Assembly (NCBI GenBank): GCA_964540965.1
Contig: CAZIOT010000004.1
Location: 124,001-188,000, forward strand
DNA from: JADYZU01 sp964540965
Lineage (GTDB): Bacteria; Pseudomonadota; Alphaproteobacteria; Rhodobacterales; Rhodobacteraceae
Direction of reading: 5' to 3'
DNA: 64,000 nt
Below the pieces are notes generated by a model that made no database searches, was not told where the DNA came from, and worked only from the letters and a program-made list of their open reading frames with translations. Both the position numbers and the translations under genes were made by a program. Below, piece by piece: positions 41,570 to 50,880 of the stretch (positions are counted from its first letter, which is position 1; every line of letters starts with the position of its first letter).

Positions 41570-42591
41570 GCGCGCCTCCCCCGGATGCGGACACGCGGGT
41601 CGACCACGCCGACCAGCAGGTCGATGACAAGGTTGACCAGCACGAAGAACAGGCCCGAGACCATCACCACGCCCATGATCGCGTTCAGATCCTTCTGGGT
41701 GATGGCGCGGATGCCATAGGCGGCCATGCCGTCGAGCGAGAAGATCATTTCAACCACGAAGGCGTTGCCGATCAGCGAGGCAAACTCGAGCCCGAGAATG
41801 GTGAGCGGCGGAACGAAGGCGGGGCGCAGCTGGTACTTGAACAGGCGCAGCCTTTCGGGCACGCCAAAGGCGCGCGCCGCCTCGATATAGTCCTGCCGGC
41901 TGACGTCGATCATGCTGGCGCGGGTGATGCGGGTGATCTGGCCCATGGCGGCAAGCGACAGCGCCAGCGACGGCAGCAGGATGTGGCGCAGGGCCTGCCC
42001 CAGCACGTCCCAGCGGCCCTGCAGCACCGAGTCGACGATCAGCATGCCGGTCGGAGAGGCGACGAAATCCATCCCCCGCGGCAAGCGGCCGGTGGTGGGC
42101 AGGATCTGCAGGACATAGCCGGCCAGCACCTGCAGCAGAAGCGCGATGAAGAAGGCCGGCATCACCGCCGAAAAGATCGCTACGCCGCGCACGGCATTGT
42201 CGGGCCATCGGTCCTTCCAGTGGGCGGCGATGACGCCCAGCGGCACGCCGATGATGAAGGCCAACAGGACGGTGACGATCACCAGTTCCAGCGTCGCCGG
42301 AAAGGTCGCCGCCATGTCGGCATTCACCGACCTCTCGGTCAGGAGCGACTTGCCCAGGTCACCGCGCGCCAGGCCGGTGATGAAATTGAGGTATTGCACG
42401 ACCATGGGCTGGTCGAGGCCCAGCTCCGCCTGCAACTGCTCTACCTGTTCGACGGTGGCGCGCGGGCCAAGGGCCATCCGCGCCGGGTCGCCCGGCACCA
42501 CGCGGGCGATGAAGAAGATCACCACCGACAGGCCGAACAACACCAGAAGCGACCAGCCGATGCGTCTTGCAAGAAAGGCGGCGAATTCCAT
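41566..42591 (-). CDS. Peptide/opine-type ABC importer permease (DppB-like)
   Basis: A 341-residue inner-membrane permease. FLARRIGWSLLVLFGLSVV and FIARVVPGDPARMALGP form the DppB start, and DYIEAARAFGVPERLRLFKY is the EAA loop. Six helices are expected. It is separated from the binding-protein gene by 119 bases that contain a strong stem-loop, as often found where binding protein is made in excess of membrane parts. Confidence 0.94.
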   Translation of the reverse strand: MEFAAFLARRIGWSLLVLFGLSVVIFFIARVVPGDPARMALGPRATVEQVEQLQAELGLDQPMVVQYLNFITGLARGDLGKSLLTERSVNADMAATFPATLELVIVTVLLAFIIGVPLGVIAAHWKDRWPDNAVRGVAIFSAVMPAFFIALLLQVLAGYVLQILPTTGRLPRGMDFVASPTGMLIVDSVLQGRWDVLGQALRHILLPSLALSLAAMGQITRITRASMIDVSRQDYIEAARAFGVPERLRLFKYQLRPAFVPPLTILGLEFASLIGNAFVVEMIFSLDGMAAYGIRAITQKDLNAIMGVVMVSGLFFVLVNLVIDLLVGVVDPRVRIRGRRA

Positions 42592-42658
42592 CGCGTCACG
42601 GCCCGTGGCAAGGAATGGGGAAGCCGGCCGCCCGGTCAGGGCGGCTCGGGAAAGAAGT

Positions 42659-42693
42659 CCGGACGGCGCAGAGGGAGACGCGGCGCCGTCCGG
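42659..42693 (-). terminator. Stem-loop between binding-protein and permease genes
   Basis: An 11-bp perfect stem, CCGGACGGCGC and GCGCCGTCCGG with a 13-base loop, begins 18 bases after the binding-protein stop. On the minus strand CTTCTTTCC follows. It probably acts as a leaky terminator or 3'-end shield that raises binding-protein output over the permeases. Confidence 0.65.
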
Positions 42694-42710
42694 CCCTTGT
42701 CAGCGGGGCC

Positions 42711-44258
42711 TCAGCAGGTCCAGCTGTAGCGGGTGAAATCGAATTCGAACGACTGCATCGGCACCTGGTCGTAGCCGGTCAGGCACTGGTCGATGGCGTG
42801 CTGCTGGGTCTGCGCCAGCAGCGGCACCGAGACCGCAAGATCGGCAAGCCGCACCTGCAGATCCTTGTAGATCTGCACCTGCTCGGCCACGTCGCCGGTG
42901 CCGCGCGCCGCGTCGATCATCGCGTCGATCTCGGGGTCCTGCAGCCATTCCATGCTCATCCACGTTCCCGCGGCCTCGGAATGGTACTGCGAGAAGAACA
43001 TCGCATCCGGGCTCGGATAGGTCGGGCCGAAGAAGATCTGGTTGAGGGCCGGCGTAGTCTCGACGCTGCTGGCGATCTCGGTGACGCGGTTCCACGGCTC
43101 GGGCGCCTGGGTCACGACAAAGCCGAGGCTTTCGAGATTGGCCTGCATCAGCAGCGAGGTTTCCTCTTCGAAGGCCGTGCCGGCGACATAGGACAGGGTG
43201 ATCGGGATTTCCTGACCGGCATAGGCCGACAGGGCGATCTCCTCGGCCGCCTTTTCAAGGTTGTATTCCGGTGCCGGCACATCGGCATTCCAGAAGTCGG
43301 CAAAACCCGACGGCAGCACGGTGTTCATCGGCTCGCCGGGGAAGATCACCTCGCGGATGGTCTCGTAGTCGGTGGCATAGGCGATGGCGCGGCGGATGTG
43401 GATGTCGTCGGTGGGCGCCACGCGGCTGTTGAGCTTGAAGTAGAAGGCCGTCGTCGTCGCCCGGCTTTCCAGCGTGAAGCGGCCCATGTCGACCAGCGCC
43501 TGATAGGTCTCGGGCGACTGGTATTGCGAGGTCATCGTCAGCTCGCCCGAGGCGGCCATCGCACGCACCGTCGCCTCGTCATTGGTGATGATCCAGCGCA
43601 CCTCGTCGATCGGATGCTCGTTGAAGCCGCCGTAGTAATCCTCGTCGCGGGTGATCGTCATCTGCGAGCCGCGGTCCCAGCTTTCCAGCAGATAGGCGCC
43701 GGCGCCGGCGACATTCTCGCCCAGCCAGGCCTGCGCATCGTCGTCACCGGCGTTTTCGGCCACGACGTCGGAATTGACGATCATCAGCGCCGGAACCGTC
43801 GCCATGAAGGGCGAAAAGGTCTTGGACAGGGTGAAGGTCACGGTGCCGTCGCCGTTGTCGGTCACGGCACCCGGTGCCACGACGCCGGCGAACAGGTTGG
43901 CCGGGCCCTGGTTGATGCGCAGCAGGCGCTCAAAGGTATAGACCACGTCCTTGGCCTCGACCGGCGAGCCGTCCGAGAAGGTGGCATCGGCGCGCAGCTT
44001 GAAGGTGACGCTGGTCGCATCGTCCGACACCACCCAGCTTTCGGCCAGTTGCGGGATCAGGTTGCCGGCGGCATCGACGCTGACAAGGCTGTCATACAGG
44101 TTCACCGCAGCCATGTAGTCGGTGTAGTCGCTGATCTTGGCCGGGTCGATGGTGCCGAAGATCTGCACGGTGTTCATGGTGACGACCGTCTGCGCGACGG
44201 CCGCGGCGGCCGGCAGCATCAGGGCTGCGGAGGTAGTCAGAAGCAGGCGCTTGAGCAT
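42711..44258 (-). CDS. Periplasmic solute-binding protein, SBP_bac_5 (DppA-like)
   Basis: A 515-residue exported protein. The signal peptide is MLKRLLLTTSAALMLPAAAA to about residue 22. The family signature region is VKDVVYTFERLLRIN-like (EAKDVVYTFERLL) after FKLRADATFSDGSPVEA, with WVVSDDATSVT preceding it. The ligand class for such proteins covers peptides, opines, nickel and many others, so specificity cannot be read from it; the HyuA/DUF917 genes downstream suggest a cyclic amide or a modified amino acid. The start at 44258 fits the signal peptide. Confidence 0.93.
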   Translation of the reverse strand: MLKRLLLTTSAALMLPAAAAVAQTVVTMNTVQIFGTIDPAKISDYTDYMAAVNLYDSLVSVDAAGNLIPQLAESWVVSDDATSVTFKLRADATFSDGSPVEAKDVVYTFERLLRINQGPANLFAGVVAPGAVTDNGDGTVTFTLSKTFSPFMATVPALMIVNSDVVAENAGDDDAQAWLGENVAGAGAYLLESWDRGSQMTITRDEDYYGGFNEHPIDEVRWIITNDEATVRAMAASGELTMTSQYQSPETYQALVDMGRFTLESRATTTAFYFKLNSRVAPTDDIHIRRAIAYATDYETIREVIFPGEPMNTVLPSGFADFWNADVPAPEYNLEKAAEEIALSAYAGQEIPITLSYVAGTAFEEETSLLMQANLESLGFVVTQAPEPWNRVTEIASSVETTPALNQIFFGPTYPSPDAMFFSQYHSEAAGTWMSMEWLQDPEIDAMIDAARGTGDVAEQVQIYKDLQVRLADLAVSVPLLAQTQQHAIDQCLTGYDQVPMQSFEFDFTRYSWTC

Positions 44259-44346
44259 GAGTGTTTTCCCCAGTGGACGGCCGGACGGCCTTTTAGGTCC
44301 GGGCCTCTCCTGGGCCCGGTCTGGACACAAGATTGCGATTGCAAGC

Positions 44347-44416
44347 CGTTTCACGCAACAAAGCTAGAGGATAGGTTTTGTCCTCATTCGGACAGGTTTT
44401 TCGCTAACGTTTCACG
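44347..44416 (-). promoter_or_regulatory. Candidate operator region for the LuxR-type regulator
   Basis: Upstream of the binding-protein gene, CGTTTCACG occurs twice in the same orientation (44347-44355 and 44408-44416). Between them is TGTCC-N6-GGACA (44379-44394), inside two AGGTTTT repeats 21 bases apart. The second CGTTTCACG covers the stop codon of the LuxR gene. The area is AT-richer than its flanks. A 7-bp stem-loop (44299-44319) lies nearer the gene in its leader. Confidence 0.45.
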
Positions 44417-46766
44417 TCAGAAGGCGCAGCGCGGTCGCGGCGCGGACCGCCTCGCGCCGGCTGGTTGCGCCCAGCTTGCGATAGAGATTGGCCAGGTGGA
44501 ATTTCACCGTCGATTCGCTGAGGCCCATCATGGTGGCGATGGTCTTGGTCGCCGCCCCTTCGCCGATGGCGCGCAACATGCGGGTCTCCTGCCGCGTCAG
44601 CCCGGCGGCACGGGCGGGGGCGGCGGCGGTCAGCCGGCGCAGCAGGCGCCGCACCGGCTCTGACGCCTCGGCCGCCTCGCGCAGGCGGCGGACGGACAGC
44701 AGTTCGGTCAGGAAAATCCGCTCTTCGGTCACGGTCGCGACCGCGCCCGCTGCCGCCGCCTGCCCCAGGACGCGCAGAAGCTGCGATTCCGCCTCGGCCA
44801 GCCGGCGCTGGCGGCGGGCGACATGGGCGCGCCAGATCGTCACCGACAGGCGCTGCCGCCCGGTCAGATGGGCGTTGTCCAGCATCGCGGCCATCAGCCC
44901 GTCAAGCCCGGCGTCCTGCGGCTGCAGTTGCGCCATCTGGCGCAGCCAGATCAGCGACATGGCGATCTCGTCCCGGTCGGCGATGGTGGCCAGTTCCACG
45001 CCCGCCTGCACGAAGGCCAGCGTCGCCCGCCCCGGAATCGCCGCCGCCTTTTGCCCGGCCTCGGCCCAGCGGCCGGCGGACTGCATCAGACCGACCTCGC
45101 GGATGTCGATCAGGCTGCGGAATTGCGAGGACTGTTCCTGCCGCACCCGCCAGCGGTCCAGAAAGGCCCGCGCCGCCAGCGGCGTATAGGTTTCGGCCAG
45201 GGCCTGCGCGCCATAGGTCAGCACCAGTTCGACCAGCGTCGGCCAGATTTCGCCCTGCGCCAGCGCGTCGAGTTCCAGCGACAGGAAGCGTTGCAGGGTT
45301 TCGGGCGTGCCGGTTTCAAAGTCGATGCAGGCGTCGAGCAGCGCCAGCAGTCGGCGGTCGCCGGGGCTTTCGAAACTGGCGCCGCGCAGGTGGCGGCCGG
45401 CGGCGACGGCATGGCTGCGCGCCGCGGTCAGGTCGCCCTGCATCTGCCGGATGATGCCAAGGTGCAGGTCGATGAAGAAGTTGAGGAACGGCACATTGGC
45501 GCGGCTGTAATGATGCAGCGCGCGCAGCGCGGCCAGCTCGGCCTCGGGCAGGCGGCGGGTGCGGATATAGTATTCCAGCACGGTGTTGTAGAAGGATCCG
45601 CGGCGCAGGTCGTCCTCGGGCGACAGTTCGGCCAGCAGCGGATAGCAGCGGGCCAGAAAATCGTCGGGGATCTGGAAATCCTCCCAGATCCGCAGCAGCA
45701 GCCGCCACATGCGGATTTCAAGGCTGAATTGACCGCGATCGGCGATGACCGAGTTGAAATCGGACATCTGCTCGCCCCAGCGGTCGGCGAGCACGCGGAT
45801 CATCAACGGCACCTCGCCGTTCTTGACCGCCTGCAGCGCGCGCGACAGGACCAGCGTGTCGTCGCTGGCCAGAAGGTCGGGGGGAAAGCCCGCGAGCATG
45901 CGGTCGAACGCCTCGGGTCCGAAGCGATACAGGAAATACGGCCCGCCCGCCTGTGACAACGATTGCACCGCTGCCTGCCAGGCGCCGACCGACTGGAAGG
46001 TGGCGATGGCGGCATCGGTGCGCCCCAGGGCCGCCTGGGTCACGGCGATGGCCCGGGCCTCGGTCGCGGTCCCGGCCCTGAGCGACAGCAGCTGGCGCAG
46101 CGCCCGCAGCATCGGCGCCTTGACCGCAGCCAGCGCCGGGTGCAGTTCGGCCCCGGTGCGGACAAAGGGCAGTCCGGCCAGAAGGCGGGCGTCGATGCGC
46201 TGGCGCGGGTCGGCCAGATGAGCCTCGAACGCGGCAAGTGCGGCCGAGGGATAGGCGTCCAGCAATTCGTCGCGCAGGAAATCGGTCAGCGCCCCCTGCC
46301 CTGCCCGCCCGTCCAGCACCGCCGGGATCAGGCAGGCCCAGCCGCCGGTGCGGGCCATGATGCCGGTTGCACGGGCCGGATCCAGGCCGGCGGCCAGAAG
46401 GTCGGCCTCGGTCAGGATCAGCGCCTCGGCCGGGATGGTGGCGACATGGCCATAGACGGTGGCGCGCGCCAGGCCGGGGATCGCGGTATCGGGCCGCCGC
46501 GCCAGGATCAGCCGCCCCGGCGCCGCCGGCAGCGGGGCGGTCTGCGCCACATGCGGCACGTCCCATAGCGCCAGCGGCCCGCCGGGCGGTGTCACGTCCG
46601 AGGCCACGGTCGCGCCCAAGGCGCGGGCGATTTCGGCAAGAAGCCGGCTTTTGCCGATGCCGGGCGGACCCTCGATGACCACGATCGGGGCGCTTTCGGC
46701 CAGAACCCGCGCGACCAGCGTGCCGCGCGGGATGGTCAGGGGCGCGGGCGCCCCCCTCCCTGTCAC
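44412..46766 (-). CDS. Large LuxR family ATP-binding regulator (MalT-like)
   Basis: A 784-residue regulator. A P-loop (IEGPPGIGKSRLL, about residues 30-42) opens an STAND-type ATPase domain, followed by a long helical repeat region (about 250-690). The C-terminal LuxR helix-turn-helix has LTRQETRMLRAIGEG, then LSESTVKFHLANLYRKLGA. Such proteins bind a small inducer and activate nearby operons. Its ATG overlaps the alcohol dehydrogenase stop, so it is translated with that operon; the peptide ABC/HyuA operon lies directly downstream and is a likely target too. Confidence 0.92.
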   Translation of the reverse strand: MTGRGAPAPLTIPRGTLVARVLAESAPIVVIEGPPGIGKSRLLAEIARALGATVASDVTPPGGPLALWDVPHVAQTAPLPAAPGRLILARRPDTAIPGLARATVYGHVATIPAEALILTEADLLAAGLDPARATGIMARTGGWACLIPAVLDGRAGQGALTDFLRDELLDAYPSAALAAFEAHLADPRQRIDARLLAGLPFVRTGAELHPALAAVKAPMLRALRQLLSLRAGTATEARAIAVTQAALGRTDAAIATFQSVGAWQAAVQSLSQAGGPYFLYRFGPEAFDRMLAGFPPDLLASDDTLVLSRALQAVKNGEVPLMIRVLADRWGEQMSDFNSVIADRGQFSLEIRMWRLLLRIWEDFQIPDDFLARCYPLLAELSPEDDLRRGSFYNTVLEYYIRTRRLPEAELAALRALHHYSRANVPFLNFFIDLHLGIIRQMQGDLTAARSHAVAAGRHLRGASFESPGDRRLLALLDACIDFETGTPETLQRFLSLELDALAQGEIWPTLVELVLTYGAQALAETYTPLAARAFLDRWRVRQEQSSQFRSLIDIREVGLMQSAGRWAEAGQKAAAIPGRATLAFVQAGVELATIADRDEIAMSLIWLRQMAQLQPQDAGLDGLMAAMLDNAHLTGRQRLSVTIWRAHVARRQRRLAEAESQLLRVLGQAAAAGAVATVTEERIFLTELLSVRRLREAAEASEPVRRLLRRLTAAAPARAAGLTRQETRMLRAIGEGAATKTIATMMGLSESTVKFHLANLYRKLGATSRREAVRAATALRLLT

Positions 46767-47911
46767 ATCGCCGCCCGGAACAGCGCGATGGTGTTGTCCA
46801 GCGTCATCTTGACCGGATTGCCGCCCGCGCTGGGGTCTTCGATGGCCTCGGCGGCAAGTTCGGGGATCAGCGCCGGATCGACGTTGAAACCGGCAAGGCC
46901 CTTGGGAAAGCCGAACATCTCGTTCAGTTCCACCACCCGCGCCCGGAACCCGTCAAAGCCGCCGGCGATGCCAAGATAACCGGCCACCGCCTCGATCCTC
47001 TGTTCGATGGCCGGGCGGTTGAAATCCAGGCAGGCCGGCATGACGACGGCATTGGTGGTGCCGTGGTGGGTGCCGTAATGGGCGCCCACGGGATGCGACA
47101 GGGCATGGATCGCGCCCAGCCCCTTCTGGAAGGCCACCGCACCCATCGCCGCCGCAGACATCATCTGCGCCCGCGCCTCGAGGTCGGTGCCATCGGCCCA
47201 GGCGCGCGGCAGATAGGTATTGACCAGCCGCAGCCCCTCGAGCGCGATGCCCTGCGACATCGGGTGGTAGAAGGGCGAGGAATAGGCCTCGAGGCAATGG
47301 GCAAAGGCGTCCATCCCGGTGCCGGCGGTGATCGCCTTCGGCATCCCCACGGTCAATTCCGGGTCACAGATGGTGACGGTCGGCAGGACCTTGGGATGGA
47401 AGATGATCTTCTTCACATGGGTCTGGCTGTTGGTGATGACCGACGCGCGCCCGACCTCGGACCCGGTGCCGGCTGTGGTCGGCACCGCGATGATGGGCGA
47501 CACGACACTGGCATCGGCCCGCGTCCACCAGTCGCCGATATCCTCGAAATCCCACACCGGCCGCGTCTGGCCGTGCATGAAGGCCACCATCTTGGCCAGA
47601 TCCAGCCCCGAGCCGCCGCCAAAGGCGATGACCCCGTCATGCCCGCCGGCCTTGTAGGCACTGATCCCGGCGGCAAGGTTCACCTCGTTCGGGTTGGGAT
47701 CGACATCGGCAAAGATCGCCCGGCCAAGGCCCGCGGCCTCGAGCAGATCCAGCGTCGATTGCGTGATCGCCATGTTGGCAAGGCCGCGGTCGGTGACTAG
47801 CAGCGGCCGCTTGATCCCCGCCTGCGCGCAGGCGGCGCCGATTTCCTTGATCCGGCCGGGGCCGAACTTGATCGCGGTCGGATAGGACCAGTTTGCTGTG
47901 GGCACGTTCAT
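46763..47911 (-). CDS. Iron-containing alcohol dehydrogenase
   Basis: A 382-residue NAD-dependent dehydrogenase of the Fe-ADH family. The NAD loop GGGSGLDLAKMVAFM and VPTTAGTGSEVGR are typical; metal-binding residues lie in TGMDAFAHCLEAY and IHALSHPVGAHYGTHHG. It oxidises a primary alcohol to an aldehyde, which the adjacent aldehyde dehydrogenase could oxidise further. Genes on both sides overlap it by four bases. Substrate unknown; the neighbouring glutamine-synthetase-like ligase suggests an amino-alcohol derivative. Confidence 0.93.
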   Translation of the reverse strand: MNVPTANWSYPTAIKFGPGRIKEIGAACAQAGIKRPLLVTDRGLANMAITQSTLDLLEAAGLGRAIFADVDPNPNEVNLAAGISAYKAGGHDGVIAFGGGSGLDLAKMVAFMHGQTRPVWDFEDIGDWWTRADASVVSPIIAVPTTAGTGSEVGRASVITNSQTHVKKIIFHPKVLPTVTICDPELTVGMPKAITAGTGMDAFAHCLEAYSSPFYHPMSQGIALEGLRLVNTYLPRAWADGTDLEARAQMMSAAAMGAVAFQKGLGAIHALSHPVGAHYGTHHGTTNAVVMPACLDFNRPAIEQRIEAVAGYLGIAGGFDGFRARVVELNEMFGFPKGLAGFNVDPALIPELAAEAIEDPSAGGNPVKMTLDNTIALFRAAM

Positions 47912-49299
47912 GGTTTCACCTTGCGAAGATGGTAGGACCGCGGCCGTGTGACCGCGTGATAGCCGATGACCGACATGGCGCCGCCGCGGCCGGTGTCCTT
48001 GACCCCGGTCCAGCAGCAGGCGGGGTCGACATAATCGGCCCGGTTCAGGAACACGGTGCCGGTTTCGACACGGCGGCCAAGCGCAAGCGCGCGGTCGGGG
48101 TCCCTGGTCCAGAGCGATGCCGTCAGCCCATAGGGCGAATCGTTCATGAGGCTGAGCGCCTCTTCGTCCGAGGAGACCGGCATGATGCCGACCACGGGGC
48201 CAAAGGTTTCCTCTTTCATCAGCGCCATGGAATGGTCGACGTTGATCAAGACCTGCGGCATGACATAGGCCGACTGCCCGTCATCGGCTGGGAAGTTCTG
48301 CCGTTCGATCAGGCTGGTCGCGCCCTTGGCCTCGGCATCGTTGACATGGTCGCGCACCGTCCGGGCAAAGCGGACATTGGCCATCGGGCCAAGCGTGGTG
48401 TCGGCATCGAACGGGTTGCCCAGTTTCAGCGCATTGGTCCAGGCGACGGCCTTTTCCACGAAGCTGTTGAAATGCCGAGCATGGACATAGATCCGCTCGA
48501 TGCCGCAGCAGCACTGGCCGGCGTTGTACATCGCGCCGTCCATCAGCACATCGACGGCCCAGTCGATGTCGGCATCCTCCATCACATAGCCCGGATCCTT
48601 GCCGCCCAGTTCCAGCCCCAAGGGCGTGAATGTCCCGGCGCTTGCCCGCTCGATCGCCTGGCCGCCGGCGACGCTGCCGGTGAAGTTGACGAAATCGAAG
48701 GCGCGCCGGCCCAGCAGGCGTTCGGTCCCGGCATGGTCAAGGACGATGTTCTGGAACACCCCCTCGGGCACGCCGCCGGCATGCATCGCCTGCGCCAGCC
48801 GCTCGCCCGCCAAAAGCGTCTGCGACGCGTGTTTCAGCACCACGGCATTGCCGGCGATCAGCGCCGGCACGATGGTGTTGAGCGCGGTAAGATAAGGATA
48901 ATTCCACGGCGCCACGACAAAGACCACGCCCACCGGGGCGCGTTCGATCATCCGGGTGAAATTGGCGTCATCCTGCGCCACCAGCGGCGCCAGCGCGGTT
49001 TCGGCGATTCCGGCCATGTAATTGGCGCGCTCGTTGACGCCGCCGAATTCGCCGCCGAACCGCGTCGGGCGGCCCATCTGCCAGGCCAGTTCCTCGACCA
49101 CCTGGTCCTTGAGGCCGTTCAGCGCCGCGATCCCGGCCAGCACCTTGTGACGGCGTTCGTCCAAGGGCAGCGTCAGCCAGTCCTTCTGCGCCGCCCGCGC
49201 GCGGGCCACCGCGGCATCGGCCTGGGCCGCGTCCAGCGCCGGACGCTCGGCATAGACCCGCCCGTCGACGGGCGAGATGCATCGGATCATGTTCGTCAT
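47908..49299 (-). CDS. NAD(P)-dependent aldehyde dehydrogenase
   Basis: A 463-residue aldehyde dehydrogenase. The cofactor segment FVVAPWNYPYLTALNTIVPAL, shown here by its core VAPWNYPY, and NFTGSVAGGQ are followed by the catalytic Glu in LELGGKDPGYV and catalytic Cys in NAGQCCCGIER. It couples to the alcohol dehydrogenase gene by ATGA overlap, so an alcohol-to-acid oxidation is the clear joint function. Confidence 0.94.
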   Translation of the reverse strand: MTNMIRCISPVDGRVYAERPALDAAQADAAVARARAAQKDWLTLPLDERRHKVLAGIAALNGLKDQVVEELAWQMGRPTRFGGEFGGVNERANYMAGIAETALAPLVAQDDANFTRMIERAPVGVVFVVAPWNYPYLTALNTIVPALIAGNAVVLKHASQTLLAGERLAQAMHAGGVPEGVFQNIVLDHAGTERLLGRRAFDFVNFTGSVAGGQAIERASAGTFTPLGLELGGKDPGYVMEDADIDWAVDVLMDGAMYNAGQCCCGIERIYVHARHFNSFVEKAVAWTNALKLGNPFDADTTLGPMANVRFARTVRDHVNDAEAKGATSLIERQNFPADDGQSAYVMPQVLINVDHSMALMKEETFGPVVGIMPVSSDEEALSLMNDSPYGLTASLWTRDPDRALALGRRVETGTVFLNRADYVDPACCWTGVKDTGRGGAMSVIGYHAVTRPRSYHLRKVKP

Positions 49300-49356
49300 G
49301 GTTTCCTCCGGGCCGTTTCGGCCTTCGTTATCAGCGGATGCAGGCGGCCGAAAGCG

Positions 49357-50721
49357 TCAGAGCCGCTCGAACCCGCGCATCAGTTCCCAATCCATGACCA
49401 CGCGGTCCTGTTCGGAAATCTCCCACCTTGCGGCGTGGACATAATGGTCGACGACATCGCTGCCCAGCGCGGCGCGCAGCATGGCCGATCCGTCCAGCGC
49501 CTCGGCCGCCTCGCGCAGGTTGCGCGGGATCGGGCGGGCCTCGCCCGAGCTGTACATGTCGCCGGCCATCTCGGGTTCCAGCTCGAGCTTGCGCTCGATC
49601 CCGTCCAGACCGGCCGCCAACTGCGCCGCCAGCGCAAGATAGGGGTTCAGGTCGGCGCCGCCGACCCGGCATTCGATGCGGACGCCCTTGGTATCGGCGC
49701 CGCAGACGCGATAGCCGGCGGTGCGGTTGTCGGTCGACCAGACGGCCTTGGTCGGGGCGAACATGCCGACGGTGAAGCGTTTGTAGCTGTTGACGTAAGG
49801 TGCGAGGAAATAGGTCACCTCGCTGGCATGGGCCAGCAGCCCGGCCACATAATGCCGCATCAGCGCGGACATGCCGTGTTCGGCAGCGGGGTCAAAGAAC
49901 ACGTTCTTGCCGCCCGACCACAGGCTTTGGTGGATATGGCTGGACGATCCGGCCCGGTCGGTGGCGTATTTCGCCATGAAGGTCGCGGACTTGCCCTGCG
50001 CATGGGCGATTTCCTTGACCGCGTTCTTGACAATGGAATGCATGTCGGCGGTGTCGAGCGCATCCGAATAGCGGATGTTGATCTCTTCCTGTCCGGCCTC
50101 GGCCTCGCCCTTGGAATTCTCGACCGGGATGCCGGCGCCGTAAAGCCCGTTGCGCAGGGCGCGCATCACCGGCTCTTCCCGGGCGGTGCCGAAGATGCCG
50201 TAGTCGTTGTTGAACCGCACCCAGGGGGTGATCTGGCGGTAGCGCGAGTCGCGCAATTTCTCAAAGCTTTGTTCGAACAGGTAGAATTCCAGTTCGGTCG
50301 CCATCATCGGGGTAAAGCCCAGCGCCTCGGCCCGGGCGATCTGCCGTTTCAGCACCGACCGCGGCGCATGCGGGGCAAGGTCGTGGCTGTGGTGGTCAAG
50401 CACGTCGCACATCACCATCGCCGTGCCGGGCAGCCAGGGCACAAGGCGCAGGGTGGCAAGGTCGGGCTTGTGCACATGGTCGCCGTAACCCGCCGCCCAG
50501 TTGGCGAACTTGTAGCCCGGCACCGTGGTCATATCGACATCGACGGCCAGCAGGTAGTTGCAGCCGTGGGTTTCCTCATACCCGCCGTTCAGGAAATGCG
50601 CGGCGTGAAAGCGTTTGCCCATCAACCGGCCCTGCATGTCGACGATGCAGGTCAGCACGGTGTCGATCTCTCCGCTCGCCACCAGGTCGCGCAAGGAGTC
50701 GAGGGTCAGATTTCCGGCCAT
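49357..50721 (-). CDS. Glutamine-synthetase-family ligase (gamma-glutamyl-amine synthetase type)
   Basis: A 454-residue ligase of the glutamine synthetase superfamily. ATELEFYLFEQSFE, GEAEAGQEEINIRYSDAL, AGSSSHIHQSLW and the Arg/ATP region TDNRTAGYRVCGAD and RIECRVGGADLNPYLA match the PuuA/IpuC-like class, which gamma-glutamylates amines instead of ammonia. The true GlnA adenylylation tyrosine loop is absent. It is followed by an aldehyde and an alcohol dehydrogenase, which fits oxidation of a gamma-glutamylated amino-alcohol, but the amine is unknown. Confidence 0.92.
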   Translation of the reverse strand: MAGNLTLDSLRDLVASGEIDTVLTCIVDMQGRLMGKRFHAAHFLNGGYEETHGCNYLLAVDVDMTTVPGYKFANWAAGYGDHVHKPDLATLRLVPWLPGTAMVMCDVLDHHSHDLAPHAPRSVLKRQIARAEALGFTPMMATELEFYLFEQSFEKLRDSRYRQITPWVRFNNDYGIFGTAREEPVMRALRNGLYGAGIPVENSKGEAEAGQEEINIRYSDALDTADMHSIVKNAVKEIAHAQGKSATFMAKYATDRAGSSSHIHQSLWSGGKNVFFDPAAEHGMSALMRHYVAGLLAHASEVTYFLAPYVNSYKRFTVGMFAPTKAVWSTDNRTAGYRVCGADTKGVRIECRVGGADLNPYLALAAQLAAGLDGIERKLELEPEMAGDMYSSGEARPIPRNLREAAEALDGSAMLRAALGSDVVDHYVHAARWEISEQDRVVMDWELMRGFERL

Positions 50722-50795
50722 GATGCTTGTCTTTCTGCGATCTCATTGCCCGGAATGCGGCCCAATCCGCCTCGGGACTTGCACTTTTTCAACCT

Positions 50796-50867
50796 GGGGC
50801 CCGGAAGGCCCCGTTTTCGCCGCGAAACCCGAAGGCAAGGGCGCGAGGGGGGCGGCTTGCCCCCCTC
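50796..50867 (-). terminator. Stem-loops between DctP and the ligase gene
   Basis: Two hairpins: GAGGGGGGC/GCCCCCCTC (50845-50867, 9 bp perfect, 5-base loop), 13 bases after the DctP stop, and GGGGCC/GGCCCC (50796-50812). Neither is followed by a T-run on the minus strand. They likely shield the TRAP transcript and reduce read-through. Confidence 0.55.
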
Positions 50868-50880
50868 GGCCGCGTCGCGA

